A stretch of DNA of 64,000 bases from an uncultured Kushneria sp. (lineage in GTDB: Bacteria > Pseudomonadota > Gammaproteobacteria > Pseudomonadales > Halomonadaceae): positions 434,001 through 498,000 of the forward strand of contig NZ_CANMFC010000001.1 in NCBI RefSeq assembly GCF_947497025.1. Reading direction: 5' to 3'. Below, piece by piece: positions 18,648-26,977 of the stretch; position 1 is the stretch's first letter; each line of letters opens with the position of its first letter. Below the pieces are notes generated by a model. It saw only the letters and a list, made by a program, of their open reading frames with translations. It had not been told where the DNA came from and did no database searches. The position numbers and the translations under genes are program-made.

Positions 18648-20030
18648 GTGGCTAACAAGGGCGTATTATTAATTGAACGAGCACCACTGCCACTGCTCGC
18701 AATGGTGCTGGATGCTATCGCTATTCTTACTGGCGGTATGGCCGCTTATTTTTATCGCTTTGGTCATTGGGATGTTGAAGAGCGTTACTTCTGGGCGCTG
18801 ACTGTCATTACCTTGCTGTTGTTGATGCTCAATAGTTCAGCGGACGCGTACCGGCGTTGGCGTACCCGCAGATTTTACGAAATTCTGTTCAAGCTATTGC
18901 TGGTGTGGGGTGGCGTGACCGTGTTTGCCACTTCCATCATCTACTTCGTTCATGTGGCTGAACGATACTCACGCCTGTGGCTGGTGCTGACAATGGCGCT
19001 TTCCCTTGGCATTGCGGTCTCTGTACGCTGGGCGGCCAGAGCCGTTCTGGCGCGCTATCGGTTACGTGGGCGCCACCGGCGCCATGTTTTCATGATTGGC
19101 CCCGGCGCTACTTTATTGAGTATTAGTCGTCATATACGAGTTCAGCAGGTCGCAGGATATTCCGTGGCTGGCGTACATCGTTTAAGCGGTGATATCGATC
19201 CAGAAAGTCTGGCCTGTATATCGCGCCGCGTTGCGAAATCCGGTTGCAGTGAAGTCTGGATATGCATGCCATTAAGCATGGGAAGCGTGGTGCAGAGTCT
19301 GATGTATGCCTTGCGCTATCAAACGGTAGAGATTCGCTTTTTTCCAGAGCTTTCTGACCTGCCACTGCTCAATCATCGGATCAGCGAAATCGTAGGGCTT
19401 TATAGCATCGACTTGAGCGTAAGCCCCATGGCCGGTGGGGCACGCCTGATCAAGCGACTGGAAGATATTGTTCTCGGCACGATTCTGTCCATTCTGGCAT
19501 TACCAGTGTGCATCATCATTGCAATCGCCATTAAATGCTCGTCTCCGGGCCCCATACTTTTCAAGCAGCATCGTACCGGGTTCAATGGAAAGCGCTTCAA
19601 GGTCTACAAGTTCCGCTCGATGAAAGTCCACAAGGAAAATGGTGGGCAGGTAACTCAGGCGAGAAAGGGGGATAGTCGTCTTACTCCGATAGGCGCCTTC
19701 CTGCGCCGCACTTCGCTGGACGAGCTACCGCAATTTTATAATGTTCTACAGGGCCGAATGTCGATTGTCGGCCCAAGGCCTCATGCCCTGGCACACAACG
19801 AGCATTACAAGGAGCTGGTGCAATCCTATATGCAGCGCCACAAGGTAAAGCCCGGTATTACGGGTTGGGCACAGGTCAGCGGCCTGCGTGGCGAAACAGA
19901 TACGCTGGAGAAAATGCAAAAGCGCGTTCAGCATGATCTCTGGTATATCGATAACTGGTCACTGAGGCTCGATTTAAAAATCATTATCCTGACCTTTGTG
20001 AAAGGGTTTATCGGCCAAAACGCCTATTAG
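18648..20030 (+). CDS. wcaJ: Undecaprenyl-phosphate glucose phosphotransferase, WcaJ-like
   Basis: A 460-residue polyprenyl-phosphate hexose-1-phosphate transferase that starts repeat-unit assembly, probably with glucose-1-phosphate from UDP-glucose. The N-terminal half has four membrane helices and a CoA-binding-like Rossmann domain (~145-250). The C-terminal catalytic domain has the re-entrant helix (~275-300), SSPGPILFKQHRTGFNGK, YKFRSM, DELPQFYNVLQGRMSIVGPRP and GITGWAQVSGLRGET. It starts with GTG, preceded by GAGG at 18632-18635. The sugar specificity (glucose versus galactose) cannot be read from sequence by eye. No wza/wzb/wzc export genes lie in the window. Confidence 0.88.
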   Translation: MANKGVLLIERAPLPLLAMVLDAIAILTGGMAAYFYRFGHWDVEERYFWALTVITLLLLMLNSSADAYRRWRTRRFYEILFKLLLVWGGVTVFATSIIYFVHVAERYSRLWLVLTMALSLGIAVSVRWAARAVLARYRLRGRHRRHVFMIGPGATLLSISRHIRVQQVAGYSVAGVHRLSGDIDPESLACISRRVAKSGCSEVWICMPLSMGSVVQSLMYALRYQTVEIRFFPELSDLPLLNHRISEIVGLYSIDLSVSPMAGGARLIKRLEDIVLGTILSILALPVCIIIAIAIKCSSPGPILFKQHRTGFNGKRFKVYKFRSMKVHKENGGQVTQARKGDSRLTPIGAFLRRTSLDELPQFYNVLQGRMSIVGPRPHALAHNEHYKELVQSYMQRHKVKPGITGWAQVSGLRGETDTLEKMQKRVQHDLWYIDNWSLRLDLKIIILTFVKGFIGQNAY

Positions 20031-20096
20031 CCGGTAGGACCGGTGTCAGGCATCAGGATGTTCGGCACCAAACTTTTAAAGGCGGAGCCCGATAGC

Positions 20097-21524
20097 ATGC
20101 AAGTTGATTTGATTCTGAAACATTCAAACGTTGCCTTCGGCACCAGCGGCGCGCGCGGCCTTGTAGAACATTTCACTGACGATGTCTGTGCGGCATTCAC
20201 AGTTGCATTCCTGAGTCTGATGCGTGACCAGGAAGGCGCTTCAAGCGTTGCTATCGGGTTTGACCGTCGGCCGAGCAGCCCGGCCATGGCAGCCGCCTGT
20301 ACCGCTGCGGCGCGCGGTATAGGCTTTGAGGTTACCGATTACGGGGTTTTGCCGACGCCAGCCCTGGCGCTACAGGCAATGATCGATGGCGTGCCCGCTA
20401 TCATGATCACTGGCAGCCATATTCCCTTTGATCGTAACGGCATCAAGTTTTACCGACCTCAGGGGGAAATTACCAAGCAGGATGAGCAGGCTATTCTTGA
20501 AGTCTCAGCGCCGCTGCCCGAGCTGAATAGCGTTGCCCGTGGGCCGGAAAGCGATGAGGCACGCACCCGCTATATCGCACGCTATGTTGAATGGTTTGAG
20601 GGAAAACCGCTTGCCGGCAAGCGAGTTGGGCTTTACCAGCACTCGGCTGCCGGTCGTGATCTTAATGCACAGGTACTTGAAGCGCTGGGCGCTGATGTGA
20701 TCGTGCTGGGTCGCAGCGAGCAGTTTGTGCCGGTGGATACGGAAGCCGTCAGTGAAGAAGATCGCCTGCAGGCACGCCAGTGGGCGCGTGATCACAATCT
20801 GGATGCACTGCTGACCACGGATGGCGATGGTGATCGCCCGCTATTGGCCGATGAGCGGGGAGAGTGGCTGCGTGGCGACATTCTGGGGCTTCTGTGTGCT
20901 CGTGAACTGCAGATACAGGCTCTGGCTGTCCCCGTCAGCTGCAATACTGCCATCGAAGTCAGTGGTGTCTTTAACAAGGTCATGCGCACCCGTATTGGCT
21001 CTCCTTATGTGCTTGAGGACATGGCGCTGCTGTCTGATCAATACGATCGGGTAGCCGGTTTTGAGGCCAACGGTGGTTTTCTGCTGAACACGACCCTTGA
21101 AAAGGGAGATCGTCGGATGACGGCACTGCCGACGCGAGATGCGCTTTTGCCTGCCCTGTCCCTGATGGTGGCCGCCTCGCATCGCCAGCAGCCACTGTCA
21201 GCGCTTGTTGCCGACCTGCCGGAGCGCTATACCGCCAGTGACCGGTTGAAAGCGTTTCCTGTTGAGCACAGTCAATCGCTGCTTGCCGAGTGGTCAGCTC
21301 ACCCCCGGAAAATGTGTCATACCTTGGGGTTGAAAGACGCCCTCCATGAAACGGATATGACGGATGGTTTACGTGTGACGCTGGAAAATGGCGACATTAT
21401 CCATTTGCGCCCCTCTGGTAACGCCCCTGAATTGCGCTGCTATGTCGAGTCGGCAAGTTGGGAAAAAGCGCAGGATCAGGTGGCCCATGTATTGAGTCGT
21501 CTAAGAGAAATATCCGGGATTTAA
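20097..21524 (+). CDS. manB: Phosphomannomutase
   Basis: A 475-residue enzyme of the alpha-D-phosphohexomutase family that converts mannose-6-P to mannose-1-P, feeding ManC. Visible are FGTSGARGL at the N-terminus, the phosphoserine loop ITGSHIPFDRNGIKFY, the Mg site DGDGDRPLL, the sugar-binding GFEANGGFLLN (usual form E-A/N-N-G) and the phosphate-binding RPSGNAPELRCYVE. ATG 20097 has GGCGGAG 10 nt upstream; GTG 20043 and ATG 20058 are in frame but would add a region between wcaJ and the SD. It ends directly against the ligase relic at 21526. Confidence 0.92.
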   Translation: MQVDLILKHSNVAFGTSGARGLVEHFTDDVCAAFTVAFLSLMRDQEGASSVAIGFDRRPSSPAMAAACTAAARGIGFEVTDYGVLPTPALALQAMIDGVPAIMITGSHIPFDRNGIKFYRPQGEITKQDEQAILEVSAPLPELNSVARGPESDEARTRYIARYVEWFEGKPLAGKRVGLYQHSAAGRDLNAQVLEALGADVIVLGRSEQFVPVDTEAVSEEDRLQARQWARDHNLDALLTTDGDGDRPLLADERGEWLRGDILGLLCARELQIQALAVPVSCNTAIEVSGVFNKVMRTRIGSPYVLEDMALLSDQYDRVAGFEANGGFLLNTTLEKGDRRMTALPTRDALLPALSLMVAASHRQQPLSALVADLPERYTASDRLKAFPVEHSQSLLAEWSAHPRKMCHTLGLKDALHETDMTDGLRVTLENGDIIHLRPSGNAPELRCYVESASWEKAQDQVAHVLSRLREISGI

Positions 21525-21525
21525 A

Positions 21526-21642
21526 AACCTTGTTGTCGGCGGCCTGATAACCCATGACTGGCGCTGGCAGCTACAGGTGAAACATGAAAATACTCCGGAA
21601 TCGCCTTCTATAAACGTCATCAAAGAGAGTACGGCACTTTAA
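21526..21642 (+). pseudogene. 3' relic of a second O-antigen ligase-like gene
   Basis: Directly after the manB stop an open frame of 38 codons plus TAA reads NLVVGGLITHDWRWQL and then a polar tail ending STAL. The intact ligase at 7649-8989 ends its last membrane helix with NLVIGGLVTHYWRWKL: 12 of 16 residues agree, and the distance to the stop is similar. It has no start codon and no upstream part, so it is the cut-off C-terminus of a divergent ligase gene. The next glycosyltransferase begins 2 bp after its stop, which suggests that this gene once followed a full ligase gene. Confidence 0.8.
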
Positions 21643-21644
21643 TC

Positions 21645-22784
21645 ATGCGCACCCTGATTGTGGTAAGAAGCCTGAAAATGGGAGGCATGGAGAGAGTCGC
21701 TGTCAATCTGGCCGATGCCTTTGCCGATGAAGGCCATGACAGTCATCTTCTGGTCTTTCGCAGGCGCAAACAGGGGCTTTCCCCTTCCAGTCCGGCAGTT
21801 AAAACCCATCACTTTCCACTGCGCTGGTGGTTGCGCCTGACCGGTGTTGGGTTGCTTATCGAGTTCATCTCACGGCTGTTGCTGAATCCATTGATCCGGC
21901 GGTCCCATTTTGTCTGGACCGGCTATCTGGGCGGGTACCTTTTCAAGGCGTGGCTTAAATACTTTGAACGCCGGCACGGTCGGCTGGATCGCATCATCTT
22001 TCGAGGGATCGGCTCCTTTGAAATGGTCTGGACCTTTCGTGATGAGCGCGCCAGATTCGTGCTGGAGAATACGCTGCCTCAGGATGTGAATGCTCGTCAG
22101 TACCAGCTGTTTTCGCGCTGTCTATTTCACGACAAGCATCTGGTCGCGGTCTCGGGAGGGGTGAAGGCGTCGATCGAGGAGTCGCAGGCGATCTGGAAGT
22201 TCAAACCGGCCGCCATTTCCGTCATCGTGAACCCCTGCCCGATACGTCAGATTCGTCAGCTCATGGAGGAAGACATTCCGGATATTCCCGACGAGCGATT
22301 TATCGTCAATGTGGCACGTCTTGTACCGCAAAAGGATCAGGCGCTATTGCTGCGTGCCTATGCCATGTCCGGTCTGCAGGAAAGGCTGGTCATGGTCGGT
22401 TCCGGGCCGCTGGAACATGATTTGAAGCGGCTCTCCCGGGAGTTCGGGATAGAAGACCGGGTGATGTTTGCCGGCAACAGGAACAACCCCTATCCCTTCA
22501 TGAAGCATGCTCGCCTGCTGGTTCTGAGCTCGCGTGTTGAAGGCATGGGCATCGTTTTGTTTGAAGCGCTGGCCTGTGGAACACCCGTGGTGTCGGTTGA
22601 TTGCAGGGGCGGTATACGCGAAATTCTCAAGGGTGAACTTGAGGATTCGATCGCGGCCAGAAATGAACAAGCGCTGGCAGAAAAGCTGAAGGAAAAAGTG
22701 GCAGGCGATAAACCGGTGATCAAGGAAGCCTGGTTAAAGGACTTTCTACCAGGTCAGGTGGTGCGTCGGTTTTTGGAAATCTAG
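21645..22784 (+). CDS. Glycosyltransferase family 4 protein
   Basis: A 379-residue GT4 enzyme. The acceptor domain begins TLIVVRSLKMGGMERVAVNLADAF; the donor domain begins IVNVARLVPQKDQALLLRAYA; and SSRVEGMGIVLFEALACGTPVVSVDCRGGIREIL carries the E-x7-E motif. It resembles LPS core or O-chain glycosyltransferases of the WaaG/WabH type, which fits an ancestral neighbour gene coding a ligase. The ATG is 2 bp after the stop of the ligase relic, so the original translational coupling is preserved. Donor sugar unknown. It is the last gene of the locus, followed by a strong terminator. Confidence 0.85.
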   Translation: MRTLIVVRSLKMGGMERVAVNLADAFADEGHDSHLLVFRRRKQGLSPSSPAVKTHHFPLRWWLRLTGVGLLIEFISRLLLNPLIRRSHFVWTGYLGGYLFKAWLKYFERRHGRLDRIIFRGIGSFEMVWTFRDERARFVLENTLPQDVNARQYQLFSRCLFHDKHLVAVSGGVKASIEESQAIWKFKPAAISVIVNPCPIRQIRQLMEEDIPDIPDERFIVNVARLVPQKDQALLLRAYAMSGLQERLVMVGSGPLEHDLKRLSREFGIEDRVMFAGNRNNPYPFMKHARLLVLSSRVEGMGIVLFEALACGTPVVSVDCRGGIREILKGELEDSIAARNEQALAEKLKEKVAGDKPVIKEAWLKDFLPGQVVRRFLEI

Positions 22785-22806
22785 GAACGAACCCGTTCTG
22801 TTCCAC

Positions 22807-22840
22807 AAAAAACGGCACCCCGCGGGGCGCCGTTTTTTTA
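22807..22840. terminator. Bidirectional terminator between the glycosyltransferase and mqo
   Basis: AAAAAACGGC-A-CCCC / GGGG-C-GCCGTTTTTTT (22807-22839) with a tight GC-rich loop. The A-tract and T-tract allow it to end both the polysaccharide transcript (plus) and the convergent mqo transcript (minus, stop at 22859). Confidence 0.9.
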
Positions 22841-22858
22841 CGTCAACTTAAAAGCCGT

Positions 22859-24562
22859 TTAGACGTTTTCAACCGTCTCGGTCGCTTCTTCGCTGTCAGC
22901 ATCGTCGGCCTGCTCGCTGCCGGGTTCCTGACCGCGGGCGCGGGCCTTGAAGGTTTCAAGGCGCCCGACGTTGCCAGCCGTGGGCTGCGTGTCATCGAGC
23001 TCCAGAACGCTGCTGGTGTAGGCACGTACCGCGTTGATCATTTCCGGGTTGCCATTCAGCGTCTGGCCGTAGGACGGAATGATGCGGCTGAGCTTTGACT
23101 TCCATGCGTTGGACTCAAGCTCTTCCGGGAAGATCTTCGCCATTAGACCCAGCATGATGGTCGGTGACGTGGAAGCCCCCGGTGAGGCGCCCAGCAGGGC
23201 AGACATGGTACCGTCTTCAGAAGCGACGACTTCGGTGCCAAACTGCAGCACGCCGCCTTCGTTATCCTTGTCCTTGATGATCTGGACGCGCTGGCCGGCG
23301 GTGATCAGTTCCCAGTCATCGCGCTTGGCTTCGGGGAAGTAGGCCTTGAGGGCTTCAAAGCGATCTTCCTCGGACTGCATCACCTGGCCGACCAGATACT
23401 GCACCAGATTAAAGTTATCCATTCCGACCTGCATCATGGGCACGGTGTTGTGCGTCGTCAGCGAGCCGAACAGATCCGTCCAGGAGCCTTCCTTCAGGAA
23501 TTTGGTCGAGAAGGTGGCAAAGGGACCAAACAGCAGGCGCGGCTTACCATCCAGCATGCGGCGGTCCAGATGCGGGACCGACATCGGGGGGGAGCCTTCC
23601 GCGGCCAGGCCGTAGGCCTTGACGTCATGACGGGCGACCACCTCGGGGTTGCTGGTCACCAGGAACTGCCCGCCCACCGGGAAGCCGGCATACTGTTCGG
23701 CCTCGGGAATACCGGATGCCTGCAGCAGCGGCAGGGCGGCGCCACCGGCGCCGATAAAGACGTGGCGTGCATTGACGCTGTGCTCGCTGCCGTTGTCGAG
23801 ATCGGCAATGGTGACTTTCCAGGTGCCGTCATCGTTGCGATCGAGGCCGCGGACTTCACTGCCGGTGCTCAGAGTGAAGTTCTCGTGCTTCTGGTCCAGC
23901 GCGCTGATGAGCTGACGCGTGACTTCGCCCCAGTTGGCATCGGTCCCGGCCTTCATATAGGTGGCCGCCACATGCTGGGAATCGTCACGGCCGGCCATCA
24001 TGGCCGGGACCCATTGACGCAGCACTTCAGGGTCTTCCGTGTACTCCATGGCGTCATAGAAGGCGTTTTGATGCATGCCTTCATAGCGCTTGCGGAGAAA
24101 ATCGACGTTGTCATCCCCCCACACAAAACTGACGTGCGGTGTGTTGTTGATAAAGGAGGAGGGGTCGTGCATGACGCCATTGAGAATCTGATAGGACAGA
24201 AACTGGCGAGTAATTTCAAAGGCTTCAGTAATTTTCGGCGGCCGCGAAACATCCACGCTGCCATCTTCAAGCTGCGGGGTATAGTTCATTTCGCAAAAGG
24301 CGGAGTGTCCGGTGCCGGCATTGTTCCAGCCGTTGGAGCTTTCCTCGGCGACATTGTCCAGGCGCTCGTACAGATTGACCTTCCAGTCGGGCTGAAGCTC
24401 TTCCAGATAAGTGCCCAGTACGGCGCTCATGATACCGCCGCCGACCATGACAACGTCTACGGTGTCGTCACTGCTGGTCGTGGTACTGCTTTCAGAGGCC
24501 AGAGTATAGCCTGAGACCATGCACAGGTTCATGCATAGCGCTGCTGTTAAATGTTTTTTCAT
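22859..24562 (-). CDS. mqo: Malate:quinone oxidoreductase, long type with signal-like N-terminus
   Basis: A 567-residue FAD enzyme that oxidises malate to oxaloacetate and passes electrons to the quinone pool at the inner membrane. It has a hydrophobic N-terminus (~5-22), then the FAD site VVMVGGGIMSAVLGTYLEEL (~37-56) and the Mqo hallmark ESSNGWNNAGTGHSAFCEMNYTP. It is closest to the E. coli-type Mqo. The final ~25 residues are strongly acidic (many Asp and Glu), a feature common in halophiles. The gene stands alone and converges on the polysaccharide locus, sharing its terminator. A second, unrelated-looking malate:quinone oxidoreductase gene is at 61017-62486. Confidence 0.95.
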   Translation of the reverse strand: MKKHLTAALCMNLCMVSGYTLASESSTTTSSDDTVDVVMVGGGIMSAVLGTYLEELQPDWKVNLYERLDNVAEESSNGWNNAGTGHSAFCEMNYTPQLEDGSVDVSRPPKITEAFEITRQFLSYQILNGVMHDPSSFINNTPHVSFVWGDDNVDFLRKRYEGMHQNAFYDAMEYTEDPEVLRQWVPAMMAGRDDSQHVAATYMKAGTDANWGEVTRQLISALDQKHENFTLSTGSEVRGLDRNDDGTWKVTIADLDNGSEHSVNARHVFIGAGGAALPLLQASGIPEAEQYAGFPVGGQFLVTSNPEVVARHDVKAYGLAAEGSPPMSVPHLDRRMLDGKPRLLFGPFATFSTKFLKEGSWTDLFGSLTTHNTVPMMQVGMDNFNLVQYLVGQVMQSEEDRFEALKAYFPEAKRDDWELITAGQRVQIIKDKDNEGGVLQFGTEVVASEDGTMSALLGASPGASTSPTIMLGLMAKIFPEELESNAWKSKLSRIIPSYGQTLNGNPEMINAVRAYTSSVLELDDTQPTAGNVGRLETFKARARGQEPGSEQADDADSEEATETVENV

Positions 24563-24963
24563 GATTTGGAAATATCTCGACTTGCCAGTCTATGGCTCTA
24601 CCCGGGGCCGGATAGAAGTCGCCTGTAGCAAACGGACAGGCAGGAATTAAGGAATACTCAAGAGTAAGTGCGTCACTTTAACGCAGTTTTGCTTATGGAA
24701 GTGATTATGTATTTATAAAAAACGCATGGCTGTTTTTTTAGTTCAAAAAGAAAGGGGATGGGTAGGGCGGCCATGACTGGTAGAGGCAGCAGGTCGGATC
24801 CGGATCCAGACAGAAAAAATCCGCAGCGGGCGGACTTCGAAAGGAGGGTCTGTACCAAAGCCAGCAGGCCGATGTTTTTTACAGAAAATGACCGTGTTGT
24901 TGCAGCCTGCAGGATTGAACACCTGCTGGCTGGAGGTCTCTTTTAAAAGACGAATCGAGAGTG
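24563..24963. other. Intergenic region upstream of mqo
   Basis: About 400 bp with no convincing gene. A/T-rich tracts at 24650-24750 probably contain the mqo promoter (minus strand). There is a tandem GGATCC duplication at about 24797-24808. The plus-strand open frame at 24758-24946 has no ribosome binding site and no recognisable protein character. Confidence 0.4.
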
Positions 24964-25173
24964 TCAGGCGCGGCCTGATGCCGAGGCGTCATATTCATCA
25001 TCGTTGGCACTGTCATCATGGGCGCGCGGTTTTGCAGCGCCCATGATAATCAGGGCATGTTCATCGCCCACGTGACGCGTTTGAGCGGCGCGTCCGAAAC
25101 TGCTGGCAAGCCACACACTGATACCGCACCACGTGATCATTGCCACTGCCATCATCATCAACAAGGAAGCCAT
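24964..25173 (-). CDS. Small single-pass membrane protein, unknown function
   Basis: A 69-residue protein: one hydrophobic helix at ~2-28 (rich in Met, with TWCGISVWLASSF) and a polar, charged tail with many Ala, Asp and His residues. I do not recognise the family. ATG 25173 is chosen because AGGAG lies 7 nt upstream (complement of 25181-25185); the frame stays open to 25341, but the upstream codons lack protein character. The position between mqo and the His/Gly-rich small protein gives no functional clue. It could be a small subunit or a stress-related small membrane protein. Confidence 0.5.
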   Translation of the reverse strand: MASLLMMMAVAMITWCGISVWLASSFGRAAQTRHVGDEHALIIMGAAKPRAHDDSANDDEYDASASGRA

Positions 25174-25690
25174 GAGCATTCTCCTGCGTGGGGTGTTGAT
25201 GCTCATGGTGACGACATGACATGACGCCAGGACGTCAGGGAGATGACGCTTTGATGAATCCCGGGTCGAAAGGCGCATGGCCGCTTTTTTTGAAGTCGTC
25301 GCCAATTTGATACCGATTGAGCCCGTGCACTGAAGTACCACGACCTGACATACCCGATGGGGTAATGATCAGGCCTGGCGGAAACAGTCATTCGCATCAA
25401 TAGGTTAGTCAGAGAGTTAATGTTTGAAGGGGTTGAAGAGTCATTCTTTTTGACATAAAGGCATTCGTTGGTATTGGTCGTCCAGAGAAAGCCTCATGCT
25501 CTGGTTCAGCAAGGCGTATGAGATCCCCACCTTTCTTTTGGCACAAACTGGTTAAAGGATCTGATAAGTACCTTGATACTGCTGGCTTATTTTGACGTTT
25601 AGGCCGCAAATCTGCACATATTGTTACTTCATGTTGCGTCATCTTTCCCTCGTTCACATTTACCGCATCAGACGGTGGAGACAGGGAAAA
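25174..25690. other. Intergenic region, no gene seen
   Basis: About 520 bp between two small divergent genes. It contains short direct repeats around GACATGACATGACG (25212-25225) and an A/T-rich stretch at 25540-25640, where promoters for the plus-strand small gene may lie. Longer open frames here have no ribosome binding site and no recognisable protein features. Confidence 0.35.
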
Positions 25691-25876
25691 ATGAGTCAGG
25701 CAACCATTGCACTTCTTATCATATTGTTTCTTGGCAGCGGCGTTGCCTGGTGGAACGGCAACCGTCACGACAGCAATCATGGTGGCCATGCCGGTTATCA
25801 TGAAGGTGGCCATGGCGGCGGTAACGGCAGCGGCGGTGGCGGTATCCATTTCCCTGATCCGCAGCAGTGTTCCTGA
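25691..25876 (+). CDS. Small membrane-anchored His/Gly-rich protein
   Basis: A 61-residue protein: an N-terminal hydrophobic helix (~5-21, IALLIILFLGSGVAWW) followed by a segment of glycines and histidines (six His within about 20 residues) and a short C-terminal tail with a Cys. The layout suggests one membrane anchor with a flexible His-rich tail that might bind divalent metals; this is inference from composition only. AGGG lies before ATG 25691; the frame is open to 25592 but the extra N-terminal residues are unlikely. A strong hairpin terminator follows at 25945. No family recognised. Confidence 0.5.
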   Translation: MSQATIALLIILFLGSGVAWWNGNRHDSNHGGHAGYHEGGHGGGNGSGGGGIHFPDPQQCS

Positions 25877-25944
25877 GCCGGAACGGCTTGAAAGAATTTG
25901 ATCGTGATTGAGGCCGTGGCAGCCGCCATGGCATCAGTCATGGT

Positions 25945-25982
25945 AAAGGGCCCATCGCACGCACTGCGATGGGCCCTTTGCG
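25945..25982 (+). terminator. Intrinsic terminator after the His/Gly-rich gene
   Basis: A perfect 15-bp stem, AAAGGGCCCATCGCA (25945-25959) / TGCGATGGGCCCTTT (25965-25979), with a 5-nt loop. The T-run is only three long, so it may equally be a stabilising hairpin. Confidence 0.7.
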
Positions 25983-26137
25983 TATGCGGGGCATGGCCCC
26001 TGCAGGGCATATACCACGTGCCCTCTGCCAACCGGGCTGGTGTGGCTTTCATGACACGATATGGTGTGTTCGGGGCCAAAGAGGCTATTCTGATGCCCTT
26101 GTCGCCAATAATGGCCTTTTCTTATAGAGCGGACACC

Positions 26138-26956
26138 ATGACATCAACGCCACAACAGCCGCTACTGGTGTTTACGGATCTGGATGGCTCCTTGCTGGAC
26201 CATGCCACCTATGACTATACGCCGGCCATGACCTGGCTTGAGCGTCTTAGAGAAGGGGCGGTGCCGCTGATCATCAATACCAGCAAGACCGCGGCAGAGG
26301 TCATGGTACTGCATCAGGCGTTAGGGCTTGATGCGCCCTTTATTACTGAAAATGGGGCTTCGATTCATCTGCCGGCCTCCTGGTGTCTGGATGAAACGCC
26401 TGATGAGCGCGGCTGGGCCGATATTGTGCTTGGCGAATCCTACCGCCGGATTCGCGATGTTCTGGAGGCGATCAGGGCCACCGAAGGCTTCCAGTTCAGA
26501 GGTTTTGGCGATTTCGGTATCGAAGAGGTGGCCGAGCATACCGGGCTTGATATCCACGATGCCGAGCTTGCCCATCTGCGGGAAGCCTCGGAACCCCTGA
26601 TCTGGGAAGACACGGAGGAGGCGCTCGAGCGCTTTCGCCTGTTGTTGATTGGTGCCGGCCTGAGCCTGACCCAGGGGGGGCGTTTCTATCACGTTCTGGG
26701 GGATAACAGCGGCAAGGGGCGCGCGATGGCCTGGCTGGTGGATCGCTATCACCTGCTCAAGGGGCAGCGTCCTCTGACCGTGGGTCTGGGAGATGGCCCC
26801 AACGATATACCGATGCTGGAAAGCGTCGACCGGGCGGTGCTGATTCGCGGTGAGCATGACACCCCGATCCGTATCGTCGAGACTATCCAACTTTATACAA
26901 CAACACAAAAGGGCCCGGCAGGATGGTCGGAAGGTCTTGATCACTGGCTGGGTTGA
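26138..26956 (+). CDS. Glucosyl-/mannosyl-3-phosphoglycerate phosphatase (HAD family)
   Basis: A 272-residue HAD-superfamily phosphatase of the MPGP group (COG3769, E. coli YedP-like). Motif I is FTDLDGSLLD with both catalytic Asp residues (~12-21), motif II is IINTSKT, and motif IV is GLGDGPNDIPML; ENGASIH in the cap is also typical. It removes phosphate from the product of the next gene, giving glucosylglycerate, a compatible solute. Though often named mannosyl-3-phosphoglycerate phosphatase, the neighbouring GT81-type synthase points to the glucosyl compound. ATG 26138 gives the family length; the open frame to 25898 includes the upstream terminator. Forms an operon with gpgS (21-bp gap). 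Confidence 0.85.
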   Translation: MTSTPQQPLLVFTDLDGSLLDHATYDYTPAMTWLERLREGAVPLIINTSKTAAEVMVLHQALGLDAPFITENGASIHLPASWCLDETPDERGWADIVLGESYRRIRDVLEAIRATEGFQFRGFGDFGIEEVAEHTGLDIHDAELAHLREASEPLIWEDTEEALERFRLLLIGAGLSLTQGGRFYHVLGDNSGKGRAMAWLVDRYHLLKGQRPLTVGLGDGPNDIPMLESVDRAVLIRGEHDTPIRIVETIQLYTTTQKGPAGWSEGLDHWLG

Positions 26957-26977
26957 CCGCGACAGGGAAAAGACGCC

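Noticed and set aside
23450-24514. A 354-codon plus-strand frame opposite mqo
   Set aside because: It mirrors the codon structure of mqo, whose motifs are complete, and shows no protein features.
24758-24946. A 62-codon plus-strand frame upstream of mqo
   Set aside because: No ribosome binding site, a charged composition without pattern, and no neighbour that suggests a role.
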